From NCBI GenBank assembly GCA_011089965.1, contig JAANAU010000028.1:1-49944 (forward strand): a stretch of DNA of 49,944 nucleotides. The letters are read 5' to 3'. This document shows, piece by piece, positions 8,187 to 17,170 of this stretch; the stretch's first letter is position 1; each line of letters begins with the position of its first letter. Under the pieces are notes generated by a model. That model did no database searches, was not told the DNA's origin, and worked only from the letters and a program-made list of their open reading frames with translations. This stretch comes from Magnetococcales bacterium. Lineage in GTDB: Bacteria; Pseudomonadota; Magnetococcia; Magnetococcales; Magnetaquicoccaceae. A program made the position numbers and the translations under genes.

Positions 8187-9638
8187 ATGAAAATCGTGCC
8201 CGTCATTCTGTGCGGTGGTTCCGGAACCCGACTCTGGCCGTTGTCCCGGTCGGGATTTCCCAAACAGTTTCTGGTTCTGTCCGGCAACCAGAGCCTGTTC
8301 CAACAGACCGTGGCCCGGCTGATGCCGTTGCACAGCCCAACCATGCCCATGGATGAATGGCTGGTCATCACCCATGAGGAGTACCGCTTCCTGGTTCTGG
8401 AACAACTGCGGGAAGGTCACCCGGTTCCTGCCACTCTGCTGCTGGAACCATCGGCCCGCAACACAGCCCCGGCCCTGACTCTGGCTGCACTCCAGGCGAC
8501 GGCAAACGGCGAAGATCCGATCCTCGTGGTCACTCCGGCAGATCAAACCGTCACCCGCATCGATGCCTTTGTGACGGCGCTGCGCCAGGCCGTGGCCGTG
8601 GCGGCTGCCGATGCCATCGCCATTCTGGGCATCCCCCCGGACCGCCCGGAAACCGGCTATGGCTATATCCGCCAATCCACCACCCCGGGCCACCAGAACC
8701 TCCCCATGGTGGCCAGTTTTGTGGAAAAACCGGATGTGGCGACTGCCCAATCCTTTCTGGAGAGTGGTGATTATTTCTGGAATGCCGGCCTGTTCGTACT
8801 CAAGGCCAGCCTCTGGTTGCGCGCTTTGCAAGAATTTTGTCCGGATATCCTGACCGCAGTGACCGCAGCCTGGTCCAACCGCTCCTCGGATGCCGCCTTT
8901 GTCCGCCCGGATCCCAAACTCTTTGCCACGATCCAGGCCGAATCCATCGACTATGCGGTCATGGAGCGGTGCCCGGGGTCAAACTTTCCCATCCAGATGG
9001 TGCCTCTGGATGCTGGCTGGAACGATCTGGGCGGCTGGGACGCGGTCTGGCAGGTGGGAAACCGGGATGAGCAAGGCAATGCGGTCATGGGCGATGCCCT
9101 GCTCAATGCCACACAGGATTCATTGATCGTGGCCCAAAGTCGGCTGGTCGGTACGGTCGGAGTCAAAAACCTGATCATTGTGGAAACCCCGGATGCCGTG
9201 CTGGTCGCCGCACGCGATCAATGCCAGAATGTCAAGAAACTGGTCGAACACCTGGTGCGCCAACAACGGGAAGAGTACACCTGTCACCGCAAGGTGCATC
9301 GCCCCTGGGGCTGGTACGACACCATCGATGCCGAAGGACGATTCAAGGTCAAGCGGATCCAGGTCAAACCCGGTGCCCGGTTGAGCCTGCAAAAACACCA
9401 TCACCGCGCCGAACACTGGATTGTGGTCAAAGGCACTGCCGAGGTGACCTGCGGGAAAAAAACATTTCTTCTTACAGAAAACCAATCCGCCTACATCCCA
9501 CTGGGCACCGTGCATCGTCTGGCCAACCCGGGCACCATCCCGCTGGAGATCATTGAAGTGCAATCCGGCAGTTATCTCGGGGAAGATGACATCGTACGCT
9601 ATGCCGACAATTATGGCCGCACGGCAGAAACCACCTGA
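8187..9638 (+). CDS. manC: Mannose-1-phosphate guanylyltransferase / mannose-6-phosphate isomerase
   Basis: Bifunctional enzyme (483 residues) that interconverts fructose-6-P and mannose-6-P and makes GDP-mannose for polysaccharides. The N-terminal pyrophosphorylase signature GGSGTRLWP and FPKQF are at residues 10-28, the FVEKPD motif is near 178, and the C-terminal cupin of type II phosphomannose isomerases spans about 370-475 (PWGWYD, QKHHHRAEHW, YIPLGTVHR). Length is normal for the CpsB/AlgA/ManC family. The gene starts 12 bases after the cyclase gene and probably shares its transcript. Its last 28 bases overlap the end of convergent lpxK. Confidence 0.95.
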   Translation: MKIVPVILCGGSGTRLWPLSRSGFPKQFLVLSGNQSLFQQTVARLMPLHSPTMPMDEWLVITHEEYRFLVLEQLREGHPVPATLLLEPSARNTAPALTLAALQATANGEDPILVVTPADQTVTRIDAFVTALRQAVAVAAADAIAILGIPPDRPETGYGYIRQSTTPGHQNLPMVASFVEKPDVATAQSFLESGDYFWNAGLFVLKASLWLRALQEFCPDILTAVTAAWSNRSSDAAFVRPDPKLFATIQAESIDYAVMERCPGSNFPIQMVPLDAGWNDLGGWDAVWQVGNRDEQGNAVMGDALLNATQDSLIVAQSRLVGTVGVKNLIIVETPDAVLVAARDQCQNVKKLVEHLVRQQREEYTCHRKVHRPWGWYDTIDAEGRFKVKRIQVKPGARLSLQKHHHRAEHWIVVKGTAEVTCGKKTFLLTENQSAYIPLGTVHRLANPGTIPLEIIEVQSGSYLGEDDIVRYADNYGRTAETT

Positions 9639-10747
9639 CCACGCCCCAATCCCGTTGCACAGGCCCTGGCAATCTGCTGCTCCAGCCAACCGGCGTGGCC
9701 GGTCAATTCCATTTCGACACGCAAGGCCAGGAGCGGCAAGGGACACGGACCAGCGCGCCATTTGACCGCATCCTTTTCCGTGCAGAGCAGAAACCCGGCA
9801 CCCAGAGCCTGGGCACGCGCCACCATCTGATGCAGCTCGGCCTCCTGAAAAAAATGGTGATCGGCAAACGCCTGCCAACCAACCAGCCGCACCGGCAGCC
9901 TGGCCAATGTTTGACGAAAACGGTCCGGGGCTGCAATGCCGCAAAAGCCGAATCCCGCCCCGGACAGACCGTCCAAAGGGAGAGGGGCACCTGGCGGATG
10001 GACCGGGATCCAGGCCGTTGGTTTGTGGATTGCCGTCAGAACGGGTTTGTCCGGACAGAGCGTTGTCAACAGCCTGCAAGCCCCCTGCACGGCCTGGGGA
10101 TCATCTGCCCGGGTCAAAATCATGGCATCGCACCGCTGCAAGGCTGCCGGTCTTTCCCGCAGGATGCCCCCGGGCAGCAGACGGCCATTGCCAAACGGAT
10201 GGCGGGCATCCAGCAAGACCAGATTCAGATCGCGTTGCACATCCAGACGTTGGAAACCATCATCCATCAAGATGATGTCACACCTCAACACCTCGACCGC
10301 ATGCCGGATCAAGGCAGGCCGGTTGGCCCCCGTCACCACCGCAACCCCTGGCACACTGCGCGCGATCAGCACCGCTTCATCGGCAGCCACAGGTGGTGCC
10401 AGATGCACGCCCGTCCAATCCGCCACCACAGTCACCTCTGCCCGTGAGGTCTGACGATACCCCCGACTGACCACAGCCACCCGCGCGCCCGAAGCCTGAC
10501 AGCGTTGCGCCAGCCACATCACCATCGGGGTCTTGCCAGTCCCGCCCACGGTCAGATTGCCCACACTGATGACCGGACAAGACGCAGACACTGCCCGCAA
10601 CAGACCGTGGGCATAGCCGGCAGCCTTGAGTGCCTGGAAACTTCCCAACAACGCCCCGCAACCGCCCAGAAGCGCCAACCCCCCCCGCACAACCCACGGT
10701 TCCGGCTGTCGCTCCCCATTCAGCCAGGGGATGAGACGGTGTTGCAT
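9611..10747 (-). CDS. lpxK: Tetraacyldisaccharide 4'-kinase (lipid A)
   Basis: Phosphorylates the 4' position of the lipid A disaccharide at the inner membrane. 378 residues from the ATG at 10745-10747, which follows the waaA stop by seven bases; frames opening further upstream lie inside waaA and are not credible. Visible features are the N-terminal hydrophobic segment, the P-loop GGTGKTP near residue 70, and the family motifs DDGFQ and LLPGGILRE. Third gene of fur-waaA-lpxK. Its 3' end overlaps that of manC by 28 bases on the opposite strand. Confidence 0.93.
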   Translation of the reverse strand: MQHRLIPWLNGERQPEPWVVRGGLALLGGCGALLGSFQALKAAGYAHGLLRAVSASCPVISVGNLTVGGTGKTPMVMWLAQRCQASGARVAVVSRGYRQTSRAEVTVVADWTGVHLAPPVAADEAVLIARSVPGVAVVTGANRPALIRHAVEVLRCDIILMDDGFQRLDVQRDLNLVLLDARHPFGNGRLLPGGILRERPAALQRCDAMILTRADDPQAVQGACRLLTTLCPDKPVLTAIHKPTAWIPVHPPGAPLPLDGLSGAGFGFCGIAAPDRFRQTLARLPVRLVGWQAFADHHFFQEAELHQMVARAQALGAGFLLCTEKDAVKWRAGPCPLPLLALRVEMELTGHAGWLEQQIARACATGLGRGQVVSAVRP

Positions 10748-10754
10748 GGCCCGA

Positions 10755-12041
10755 TCACTCTTCCAGAGTGGTGCAAATGGCCTGGATCGTCCGGTCCAAG
10801 GCTCCGGCATTGGCCGGAATGATGGCCTGGGCCGCAGCACCCATGGCGCGACAACGTTCCTGATTCTCCAACAAATCCGTCAATTGCCCCCACAACTCCT
10901 CCCCGGAGCCGATGCGCACCGCACCGCCGCAGCTCTCCAACTGGGCGGCAATCTCTTTGAAATTGAATACATGCGGACCAAACAGGATCGGAAGACCACA
11001 AGCCGCAGGCTCCAGCATGTTCTGTCCGCCATGGGGAACCAGCGACCCGCCCATGAACACCAGATCAGCCCAACGGTACAACCCGGCCAGCCAACCGATC
11101 TGATCCACCAGCAACACCGGGGCATCCCAGCTCCCCCGGGTCGCAGACCAGCACTGCACTGCCACGCCCAAACGCCGCGCCAACTCCTGCACAGCCTGGC
11201 TGCGCTCCGGATGACGCGGGACCAGAATCAAACGCGGGGCCAACGGATGGGCCAAGAGCCGCGCCTGCAAGGCCAACACGATCTCTTCTTCTCCGGGGTG
11301 GGTACTGGCAGCCATCCAGACCGGCTGCCCCCCACGGGGCAGACGGGCGGCAAGCTGGTGCAGAAGTGCGGGATCCGGGGGGGTCAACGCCTGGTCATAC
11401 TTGAGATTTCCGGTCACCTGTACCCGTTCGGGCGGTGCGCCCATGGCGATCAACCGCTCGGCATCGGCAGCGGTCTGCATCAGGTAAAGCTGCCCGTCGG
11501 CCAACAGTCGGCGCGTCAGGAAACGGATGGCATGATAGCGTCGGAACGAACGCGAAGAGATCCGGCCATTGACCACGATGATCGGCACCTGGCGGCGCGC
11601 CAGTTCCCGGAACAGTCCGGGCCACAGTTCGGTCTCCATGATCACCAGTGCCTTGGGTCGGATGGCGGCAATCAGGGGGCGCAGAAACAACGGCAGATCA
11701 ATGGGCAGATAGTGAAAGGCGCTGGCAGAGGGTATCCGCTCCCGGGCCATCTGGTGACCGGTACGGGTCACGCTGGTCACCACCAGGGGATGACCGGGGA
11801 AACGCTCCACCAGCCGGTCTGCCAGACCACGGGCTGCCAAGGTCTCCCCGACCGAAACCGCATGCAACCAGATGCAGGGCGTGACCGGCTGAGACGCAGC
11901 AGGCGGCAGACGCCCCAAACGTGACCAAACCGTGCCCCGATATTTGGGAGTGGTGAAATAACGCCAGATCCAGACCGGCAGGGTGGCCAGGATCAGGAGT
12001 GTCAGCACCGCATAGTACAGGGCATGCATCCGGTCATTCAA
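10755..12041 (-). CDS. waaA: 3-deoxy-D-manno-octulosonic acid (Kdo) transferase
   Basis: Transfers Kdo from CMP-Kdo to lipid IVA (428 residues). An N-terminal membrane anchor lies at about 8-27. The conserved HAVSVGE motif is present near residue 60, then GNLKYD in the hinge. The C-terminal GT-B half has GGSLVPHGGQNMLEP and the following FGPH motif. It starts seven bases after the fur stop codon and ends seven bases before lpxK, so the three are almost certainly cotranscribed. Number of Kdo residues added cannot be read from sequence. Confidence 0.94.
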   Translation of the reverse strand: MNDRMHALYYAVLTLLILATLPVWIWRYFTTPKYRGTVWSRLGRLPPAASQPVTPCIWLHAVSVGETLAARGLADRLVERFPGHPLVVTSVTRTGHQMARERIPSASAFHYLPIDLPLFLRPLIAAIRPKALVIMETELWPGLFRELARRQVPIIVVNGRISSRSFRRYHAIRFLTRRLLADGQLYLMQTAADAERLIAMGAPPERVQVTGNLKYDQALTPPDPALLHQLAARLPRGGQPVWMAASTHPGEEEIVLALQARLLAHPLAPRLILVPRHPERSQAVQELARRLGVAVQCWSATRGSWDAPVLLVDQIGWLAGLYRWADLVFMGGSLVPHGGQNMLEPAACGLPILFGPHVFNFKEIAAQLESCGGAVRIGSGEELWGQLTDLLENQERCRAMGAAAQAIIPANAGALDRTIQAICTTLEE

Positions 12042-12048
12042 CCAGCCA

Positions 12049-12480
12049 TCAATGGGTATGCCGATGGGGACAGACCGGATTCAGACAGTCCACATACAAA
12101 GACATCGCATGATCCTGCACGGCAAAACCGCGTTCCCGGGCAATTTCGGCCTGCCGCTTTTCGATGACCTGATCCACAAACTCCTCGACCCGTCCGCACT
12201 GCAAGCAGACCAGATGATCGTGGTGATCCCCCTGATTGAGTTCGTAGATCGCTTTGCCGGCATCAAAATGGCTGCGTGTCAACAGACCGGCCTGCTCGAA
12301 CTGGGTCAGGATCCGATAGATCGTGGCCAATCCGATCTCATCCCCTTCGCCCATCAACCGCTTGAAAACATCCTCGGCACTCAGATGCTGCCCGCTGTCC
12401 GATACGAACAGACGCAACACCTTCATGCGCGGCCCTGTCACCTTGAGTCCAACGTTCTTGAGATCCTGATTCATGTCCAT
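12049..12480 (-). CDS. fur: Fur-family metal-responsive repressor
   Basis: 143 residues. N-terminal winged helix (LKVTGPRMKVLRLF, YRILTQFEQAGLL), then the dimerisation/metal domain with GDHHDHLVCLQCG and a C-terminal CPHRHTH. The CxxC pair and His-rich loop are those of Fur rather than of PerR or Zur specifically, but the sensed metal cannot be decided here. I start it at ATG 12480 (MDMNQ...) because GAGGAAG lies just upstream; the frame is open to 12657 but that part is low quality. It is first in an operon with waaA and lpxK, an uncommon partnership. Confidence 0.9.
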   Translation of the reverse strand: MDMNQDLKNVGLKVTGPRMKVLRLFVSDSGQHLSAEDVFKRLMGEGDEIGLATIYRILTQFEQAGLLTRSHFDAGKAIYELNQGDHHDHLVCLQCGRVEEFVDQVIEKRQAEIARERGFAVQDHAMSLYVDCLNPVCPHRHTH

Positions 12481-12671
12481 GATCTTCCTCGCCACACTGC
12501 ATTGAACGGACTGCAAGATTTTCCCACCCGACCGCCCAAAACGCAACCGCTTTTTTTGCCTCTGCGAACCAATACTTGAACTTGCGCGCGAACCGCACCA
12601 TAATTGCCGTAGAATCGGATACGGCTTGCACTCCCTGCCCCTTTTTTCTGGTTGCACCGAGGAGAAAAACG

Positions 12672-13499
12672 ATGATTCCTCCTGTGTTCACCCTGTTGAT
12701 GGCATTGATATCCCTGTTGGCACCGGTCAAGGCCCACGCCGATGTGCTGATTCTCGCCCATGGTTATCTGGGGAGTGAAGCCTCCTGGGAGCAAAGCGGT
12801 GTGGTGTCGGTTCTGACCAGCCAGGGCTGGAGCCGGGCAGGCATTCTGACTGCCGGTCCGGGTGGCGTGCGGGAATTGCCCGCCCCGGGTCAAACCGCTG
12901 CCAACAAACTCTACCTGGTCTCTCTCCCCTCCATCGCCCCATTGGCCGTTCAGGCCGACCATTTGACCCCGATCTGGCGGCTGCTGGCCGCACGCCATCC
13001 CAGGGAGCGGTTTTTCCTGGTGGGGCATTCGGTAGGCGGTGTGGTGTTGCGCCTTGCGCTGATTCGCCGGGAAGTCCCGAATCCAACGGCATTGATCACC
13101 ATCGCCTCCCCCCACCTCGGCACCCCGCGCGCCGAACAGGCTCTGGATGCCACGGACGGATGGGGGCCAATGGAAGTGATCAAGGATTTCTTTGGCGGTG
13201 GAGGCTATCAAACCTTGAAGGTGTCGCGCGGACTCTATTGGGACATCGTGCGCCCGCATCCGGGTTCGCTTTTATACTGGATGAACCAGCAACCTCATCC
13301 GGAGATCACCTATGTTTCCATCCTGCGCGCCACACCTTTCGCAATGGGGGATATCCTGGTTCCCGGCATCAGCCAGGATCTGAACAGTGTCCTGGCCTTG
13401 CGCGGACGGGCGCGCTCTTATGTGGCGGGTGGCGGTCATGAACTGCTGTGGCCCGATGGCATGGTACTCTCCTCTTTGCTCAAGGATCTGACGAAATGA
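12672..13499 (+). CDS. Exported alpha/beta-hydrolase, lipase/PGAP1-like
   Basis: 275 residues with a Sec signal peptide (about 1-23, ending VKAHA). The start is the ATG at 12672, nine bases after GAGGAG; an open stretch upstream is not coding-like. After the signal come LILAHGYLGS (oxyanion loop), the nucleophile elbow GHSVGG with Ser near 120, ITIASPHLGTP (typical of lipases and GPI-deacylase-like enzymes) and a late His in AGGGHELLW, giving a complete-looking Ser/His triad. Acts in the periplasm or outside; substrate unknown. Its TGA overlaps the ATG of the cation exporter gene (ATGA), so the two are coupled. Confidence 0.85.
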   Translation: MIPPVFTLLMALISLLAPVKAHADVLILAHGYLGSEASWEQSGVVSVLTSQGWSRAGILTAGPGGVRELPAPGQTAANKLYLVSLPSIAPLAVQADHLTPIWRLLAARHPRERFFLVGHSVGGVVLRLALIRREVPNPTALITIASPHLGTPRAEQALDATDGWGPMEVIKDFFGGGGYQTLKVSRGLYWDIVRPHPGSLLYWMNQQPHPEITYVSILRATPFAMGDILVPGISQDLNSVLALRGRARSYVAGGGHELLWPDGMVLSSLLKDLTK

Positions 13500-14476
13500 C
13501 GACTGCTCACGCCTTCTGGCACCACGAACACAGCTTTGGTCTCGACGAGAAACAGGCTGCCGAACAGCGCACCCACTGGGTGATTGCCCTGACCCTGGTC
13601 ACCATGATCGTGGAGCTGGTGGCCGGTTATGCCACCGGATCCATGGCCCTGACCGCCGATGGCTGGCATATGGGCACCCATGCCGCTGCCCTGGGCCTGG
13701 CTGCCTTTGCCTATGCCTTTGCCCGCCGCCATGCCAACAATCCCCGGTTCACTTTTGGCTCAGGCAAGGCAGGCCCTCTGGGCGGCTTTGCCAGTGCCAT
13801 TGCCCTGGCTCTCATTGCATTGCTCATGGCTGTGGAGTCGATTCAGCGTTTGATCACACCGATTGAGGTGGAGTTCTCAACCGCTTTGCTGGTGGCGGTT
13901 TCAGGTCTGGTGGTCAATCTGGCCAGCGCCTGGTTGCTGGGTGGTGCCCATCACCACCACCATGGCCATCACGATCACCACGATCATGACGATCACCATG
14001 ACCATCACGCCCATGACGATCACCACGATCACCACGATCACCACCAGGATCACAATTTGCGCGGGGCCTATCTGCATGTCCTGGCCGACGCCCTGACCTC
14101 CCTGACCGCCATTGTGGCTTTGATCTGCGGCATGACCTTGGGCTGGATCTGGATGGATCCATTGATGGGCATCATTGGTTCGATTGTCATCGGGGTCTGG
14201 TCGTACGGCCTGATCCGTGACAGTGCCAAGACCTTGATGGATGCCGAAGACAATTTCCCGTTACGCAACCAGGTACGGCAGAAATTTCAGGAATATGGCG
14301 GGTGTGAAATCGTGGATCTGCATCTCTGGCGGGTAAGCCCCAGCAGTCATGCCTGCATCATTTCGTTGATCACCCATCACCCCCAGGGGGCTGACCACTA
14401 CAAATCCCTGTTGCACGGCATTGGCGGTCTCGATCACATCACCGTGGAGGTGAATCACTGTCGCACCTGCCCGTAA
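13496..14476 (+). CDS. dmeF: CDF cation exporter, DmeF type (Co/Ni)
   Basis: 326-residue inner-membrane metal/proton antiporter. Helices begin near residue 25. The metal-binding patterns ALTADGWHMGTH (helix 2) and LHVLADALTSLTA (helix 5) have the H/D pairs of cation diffusion facilitators. A very His/Asp-rich loop at about 152-188 separates helices 4 and 5, and the N-terminus holds HHEHSF. These are typical of the DmeF subgroup that exports cobalt and nickel, though zinc cannot be ruled out. The ATG at 13496 overlaps the stop of the hydrolase gene; the frame is open further upstream, but that stretch lies within the hydrolase. Confidence 0.88.
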   Translation: MTTAHAFWHHEHSFGLDEKQAAEQRTHWVIALTLVTMIVELVAGYATGSMALTADGWHMGTHAAALGLAAFAYAFARRHANNPRFTFGSGKAGPLGGFASAIALALIALLMAVESIQRLITPIEVEFSTALLVAVSGLVVNLASAWLLGGAHHHHHGHHDHHDHDDHHDHHAHDDHHDHHDHHQDHNLRGAYLHVLADALTSLTAIVALICGMTLGWIWMDPLMGIIGSIVIGVWSYGLIRDSAKTLMDAEDNFPLRNQVRQKFQEYGGCEIVDLHLWRVSPSSHACIISLITHHPQGADHYKSLLHGIGGLDHITVEVNHCRTCP

Positions 14477-14511
14477 AGCCCACTTCCAGAACCTGTGGAT
14501 CACCACATCTC

Positions 14512-15690
14512 ATGAAACTCATGGCCATTATCCCGGCCCGGTGCGGCTCCAGAAACGCACCGGGAAAACACCTTCAGGATCTTGCCGGTCGCCCGTTGCT
14601 GGCCTGGACCATCGAACAATCCCTGAGTTGTCCGGCCATTGCCCGTACCGTGGTGGCGACCGACAATGAAGAGGTGGCCCATGCCGCACGTCTGGCCGGA
14701 GCCGAAGTCCCACTGCTGCTGCCTCTCTCCAAGGAGGGGATGCCGCTGGAGTTCTTCATCACCCCGATCTGGGAAGAGTTGGCCAAAAAGGGGAGTTGGC
14801 GACCGGATGCGGTGATGATGCTCAATCCTCTGACTCCCTGGCGCCAGCCTGGACGGGTGACCGCAGCCATCTGGCAATTCGAGGCCGAAGGTGCGGATGC
14901 ATTGGTCAGCGTCTGCGCCACACCGGCTCTGTTCTGGAGCAATGCCCGCAATCCAAAAGCCGGATATGATCTGCGTCATCGCTCCCGTCCCCAGGAGATG
15001 CACGAGTCAGAACGGAGCTATCGCGAGAACGGTTCCCTCACCATCACCCGCACCGAACTGTTGCGCGATGGCAAATGTCTGGTATGCGGCAAGGTGACTC
15101 TTTTCATGATGGATGAAAAGGAGAGCCAGGAGTTTGACTCTCCGGCCATGAGTCGTCTGGCATTGGAAATGGCGGTTGAAAAAGCGCCTCACGAGCCGGT
15201 GCGCGGTCATCCCTTGGAGTGGATGGATGCTTTGGTATTCGACTTTGACGGGGTGTTGACCGACAATCGGGTTCTGGTCAGTCAGGATGGCACGGAAGCG
15301 GTTATGTGCAGTCGCGGAGACGGGATGGGGTTTGATATTCTGCGTGCAGCGGGCATTCCGGCATTCATCATGTCCTCGGAGACCAATCCAGTGGTGAGCG
15401 CCCGCGCGCGCAAGTTGAAACTCCCTGTTTTCCAATCGGTTCAGGACAAGGGGGTCTCTTTGGATGCCTTGTGTCGGGAGCATGGATTTCAGCCGGAGCG
15501 GATCATCTTTGTGGGCAATGATGTCAATGATCTGCCGGCCATGCGATTGGCCGGTTTTCCGGTGGCGGTAGCAGATGCCGTACCCGTTGTACGCAAGGCT
15601 GCGTGGCGTGTCTTGAAGAGTCCGGGTGGAGCAGGCATTGTACGCGAGTTGATTGACACCATTCTCGGTCTGCCCGACGCCACCCCATGA
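14512..15690 (+). CDS. Acylneuraminate-type cytidylyltransferase fused to KdsC-like HAD phosphatase
   Basis: 392 residues in two domains. Residues 1-230 are a CMP-sugar synthase (IPARCGSRNAPGKHL, ATDNEEVA, MLNPLTPWR) as in NeuA/PseF. Residues 236-392 are a HAD phosphatase like KdsC (FDFDGVLTDN at about 244, GNDVNDLPAM near 345). Together they would dephosphorylate a nonulosonate 9-phosphate and activate the acid with CTP, or do so for a related acid. Such fusions are known in sialic/legionaminic acid pathways, but no synthase or epimerase for them is in this window. ATG 14512 is used; ATG 14521 is equally possible, and neither has a clear ribosome site. A repeat begins right after the stop. 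Confidence 0.85.
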   Translation: MKLMAIIPARCGSRNAPGKHLQDLAGRPLLAWTIEQSLSCPAIARTVVATDNEEVAHAARLAGAEVPLLLPLSKEGMPLEFFITPIWEELAKKGSWRPDAVMMLNPLTPWRQPGRVTAAIWQFEAEGADALVSVCATPALFWSNARNPKAGYDLRHRSRPQEMHESERSYRENGSLTITRTELLRDGKCLVCGKVTLFMMDEKESQEFDSPAMSRLALEMAVEKAPHEPVRGHPLEWMDALVFDFDGVLTDNRVLVSQDGTEAVMCSRGDGMGFDILRAAGIPAFIMSSETNPVVSARARKLKLPVFQSVQDKGVSLDALCREHGFQPERIIFVGNDVNDLPAMRLAGFPVAVADAVPVVRKAAWRVLKSPGGAGIVRELIDTILGLPDATP

Positions 15691-15696
15691 GCATTG

Positions 15697-15873
15697 CTCC
15701 AATTATTAAAAAAAAGAGGGGGCCTGGGGGATTCATCCCCCAGGGTTTTCATGTTTTAGGATTCTATATTTAAAAATAAATTATAAATTTTTATGTTTAA
15801 AGGATTAAAGGATTAAAGTCCCAGGGGCCTTGCCCCTGGACCCCACCAGGGGAGTAACCCCCCTGGACCCCTG
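15697..15873. repeat. Interspersed G/C-hairpin repeat, copy A (internal part only)
   Basis: Non-coding block between 15690 and the next gene. It holds a G-rich run, the hairpin CCTGGGGGA-ttca-TCCCCCAGG (15723-15744), an A/T-rich stretch, and the two hairpins CCAGGGGcc/gCCCCTGG and CCAGGGG/CCCCTGG near 15822-15870. The 'CTGGGGGATTCATCCCCCAGGGTTTT' type core matches copies B and C; the outer inverted ends of copy B are not present here. Short open frames within it are by-products of the repeat. Confidence 0.8.
15723..15750 (+). terminator. Hairpin plus T-run after the cytidylyltransferase-HAD gene
   Basis: A nine-base-pair perfect stem with loop TTCA (15723-15744) followed by GTTTTC, 33 bases past the stop codon. 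It has the form of a Rho-independent terminator and is part of repeat copy A, so it could also be just the repeat's own structure. Confidence 0.55.
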
Positions 15874-15935
15874 ATCATACGCACCATGACTCTCCATCTC
15901 CATTGCCATCACCATCCACTCTGAGGTCCACCCCC

Positions 15936-16526
15936 ATGTTCCCGGATCAACCCAACATCACCGTACGCGACCCCCTGGCCGAACTCCTGGGCGCAGGCAC
16001 AACCCCATTCACCTATACCTTCAACGATGCCGTCAAACTGGCAGGACACGCATGTCCCACAGTCGCGGGTGCCTTTTTGTTGATCAAACGCGCCATGGAA
16101 CTGCTCTTTCCCGAAGAGATCCCGCAACGGGGGGATGTCATGATCCATGTTCCAGGTCGCGTGGAAGAAGGAGTGACCGGTCCAATCACCCAAATCTTCA
16201 CCCTGATCAGCGGAGCCGCTGCCCAGAACGGCTTCAAAGGTCTGGCCGGACAATACAACCGCATGGATCTGCTGCGCTTTCAGGAACCTTCCCTGCCGCC
16301 AAACGCCTTCCGGTTCACCCGGATCTCAACCGGTCACCAGATCACCCTGAGCTACTCCCCGGCAGCCATTCCACCATCCCCAACCATGGGTGCTCTGATG
16401 CCCCTGGTCCTGGGCAATCAAGCCACCCCGGAACAACGCATCACCTTCGGACAGTTGTGGAGACAACGGGTGGAAGCGATCCTGGCCGATGCCGGCCAAC
16501 ACACCATCGTTCAACACCCGGCCTGA
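15936..16526 (+). CDS. FmdE-like protein (function unknown)
   Basis: 196 soluble residues. Residues 25-110 resemble the N-terminal region of FmdE proteins from formylmethanofuran dehydrogenase operons: DAVKLAGHACPTVAGAF, with a Cys after His as in the family's GH-x-CP motif, followed by RGDVMIHVPG. Family members often bind a metal or iron-sulfur cofactor, but nothing else here indicates C1 metabolism, so the real job is open. I start it at ATG 15936, eight bases after GAGGT at 15923-15927; an ATG at 15903 is in frame but lacks a site. Its end overlaps the convergent membrane-protein gene by 16 bases. Confidence 0.6.
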   Translation: MFPDQPNITVRDPLAELLGAGTTPFTYTFNDAVKLAGHACPTVAGAFLLIKRAMELLFPEEIPQRGDVMIHVPGRVEEGVTGPITQIFTLISGAAAQNGFKGLAGQYNRMDLLRFQEPSLPPNAFRFTRISTGHQITLSYSPAAIPPSPTMGALMPLVLGNQATPEQRITFGQLWRQRVEAILADAGQHTIVQHPA

Positions 16527-17170
16527 TGCCAAAACCTGGCACACCACCGCTCCATACGCAACAAACCCAAAACCGATGCCGTCACCAACGGACCAAACAA
16601 CAGATGCAAATTGATGGGCGCCAACAACCAGTCCAAGGGAAACGGCAACAGTTGAATCATGGCATCGGCCAAAACATTGAAGGCATCAAACAGTCGCACC
16701 AGATTGCAGGGTTGCTGGATCTGCATCCAACCGGTCACCATGGTCCAAACGCCATGAACCACCGGCATGGGGGCCACCAACACCATGAGCCATGCATACC
16801 CCACCCCAAACCCCAAAGATCCCCAATAAAAAAAACGCCTCTGGGCCATGACGGTCTGCAACCGCTGCCGCAACCCCAAACTCAACCCCACCACCAACAC
16901 CACCTGAAAAAAGGCATGGGGAAAACGACACGCCAACACATAACCATAACCGGCAATCAATACCATCTGATAGCCAACCCAGACCCGATCCCGCATACGC
17001 CAGGCATCCCCATACCCCAGATGGCTCTGATGATGAAAACGCCAATCACGCAACAACGCATGGATTCCCGCCGGAATCAATACCATCAGCCAGACAAAAT
17101 AAGCCGCCGGATGGCGCGTACACCACACCATCCACAAACCGATCCCTATCAGGACCATATTGTGTCTCAT
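16511..17170 (-). CDS. Polytopic inner-membrane protein of unknown function
   Basis: 219 residues, strongly hydrophobic, with about five to six membrane helices rich in Trp, Tyr, Met and Val and short basic loops (RMRDR, LRQRLQ, MAQRR). I do not recognise the family. The ATG at 17168-17170 overlaps the TGA of the DUF486 gene (ATGA), so it is translationally coupled to that gene and probably works in the membrane with it. Its 3' end overlaps the FmdE-like gene by 16 bases. Confidence 0.7.
   Translation of the reverse strand: MRHNMVLIGIGLWMVWCTRHPAAYFVWLMVLIPAGIHALLRDWRFHHQSHLGYGDAWRMRDRVWVGYQMVLIAGYGYVLACRFPHAFFQVVLVVGLSLGLRQRLQTVMAQRRFFYWGSLGFGVGYAWLMVLVAPMPVVHGVWTMVTGWMQIQQPCNLVRLFDAFNVLADAMIQLLPFPLDWLLAPINLHLLFGPLVTASVLGLLRMERWCARFWHQAGC

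Noticed and set aside
10626-11924. Plus-strand frame opposite waaA and lpxK
   Set aside because: Both minus-strand genes show conserved family motifs; the plus frame is Gln/Arg/Pro-rich noise.
15489-15752. Small frames within the G/C-hairpin repeats (also near 39346 and 47547)
   Set aside because: Similar short peptides come from each repeat copy and contain no start signals; they reflect the repeat, not a gene.
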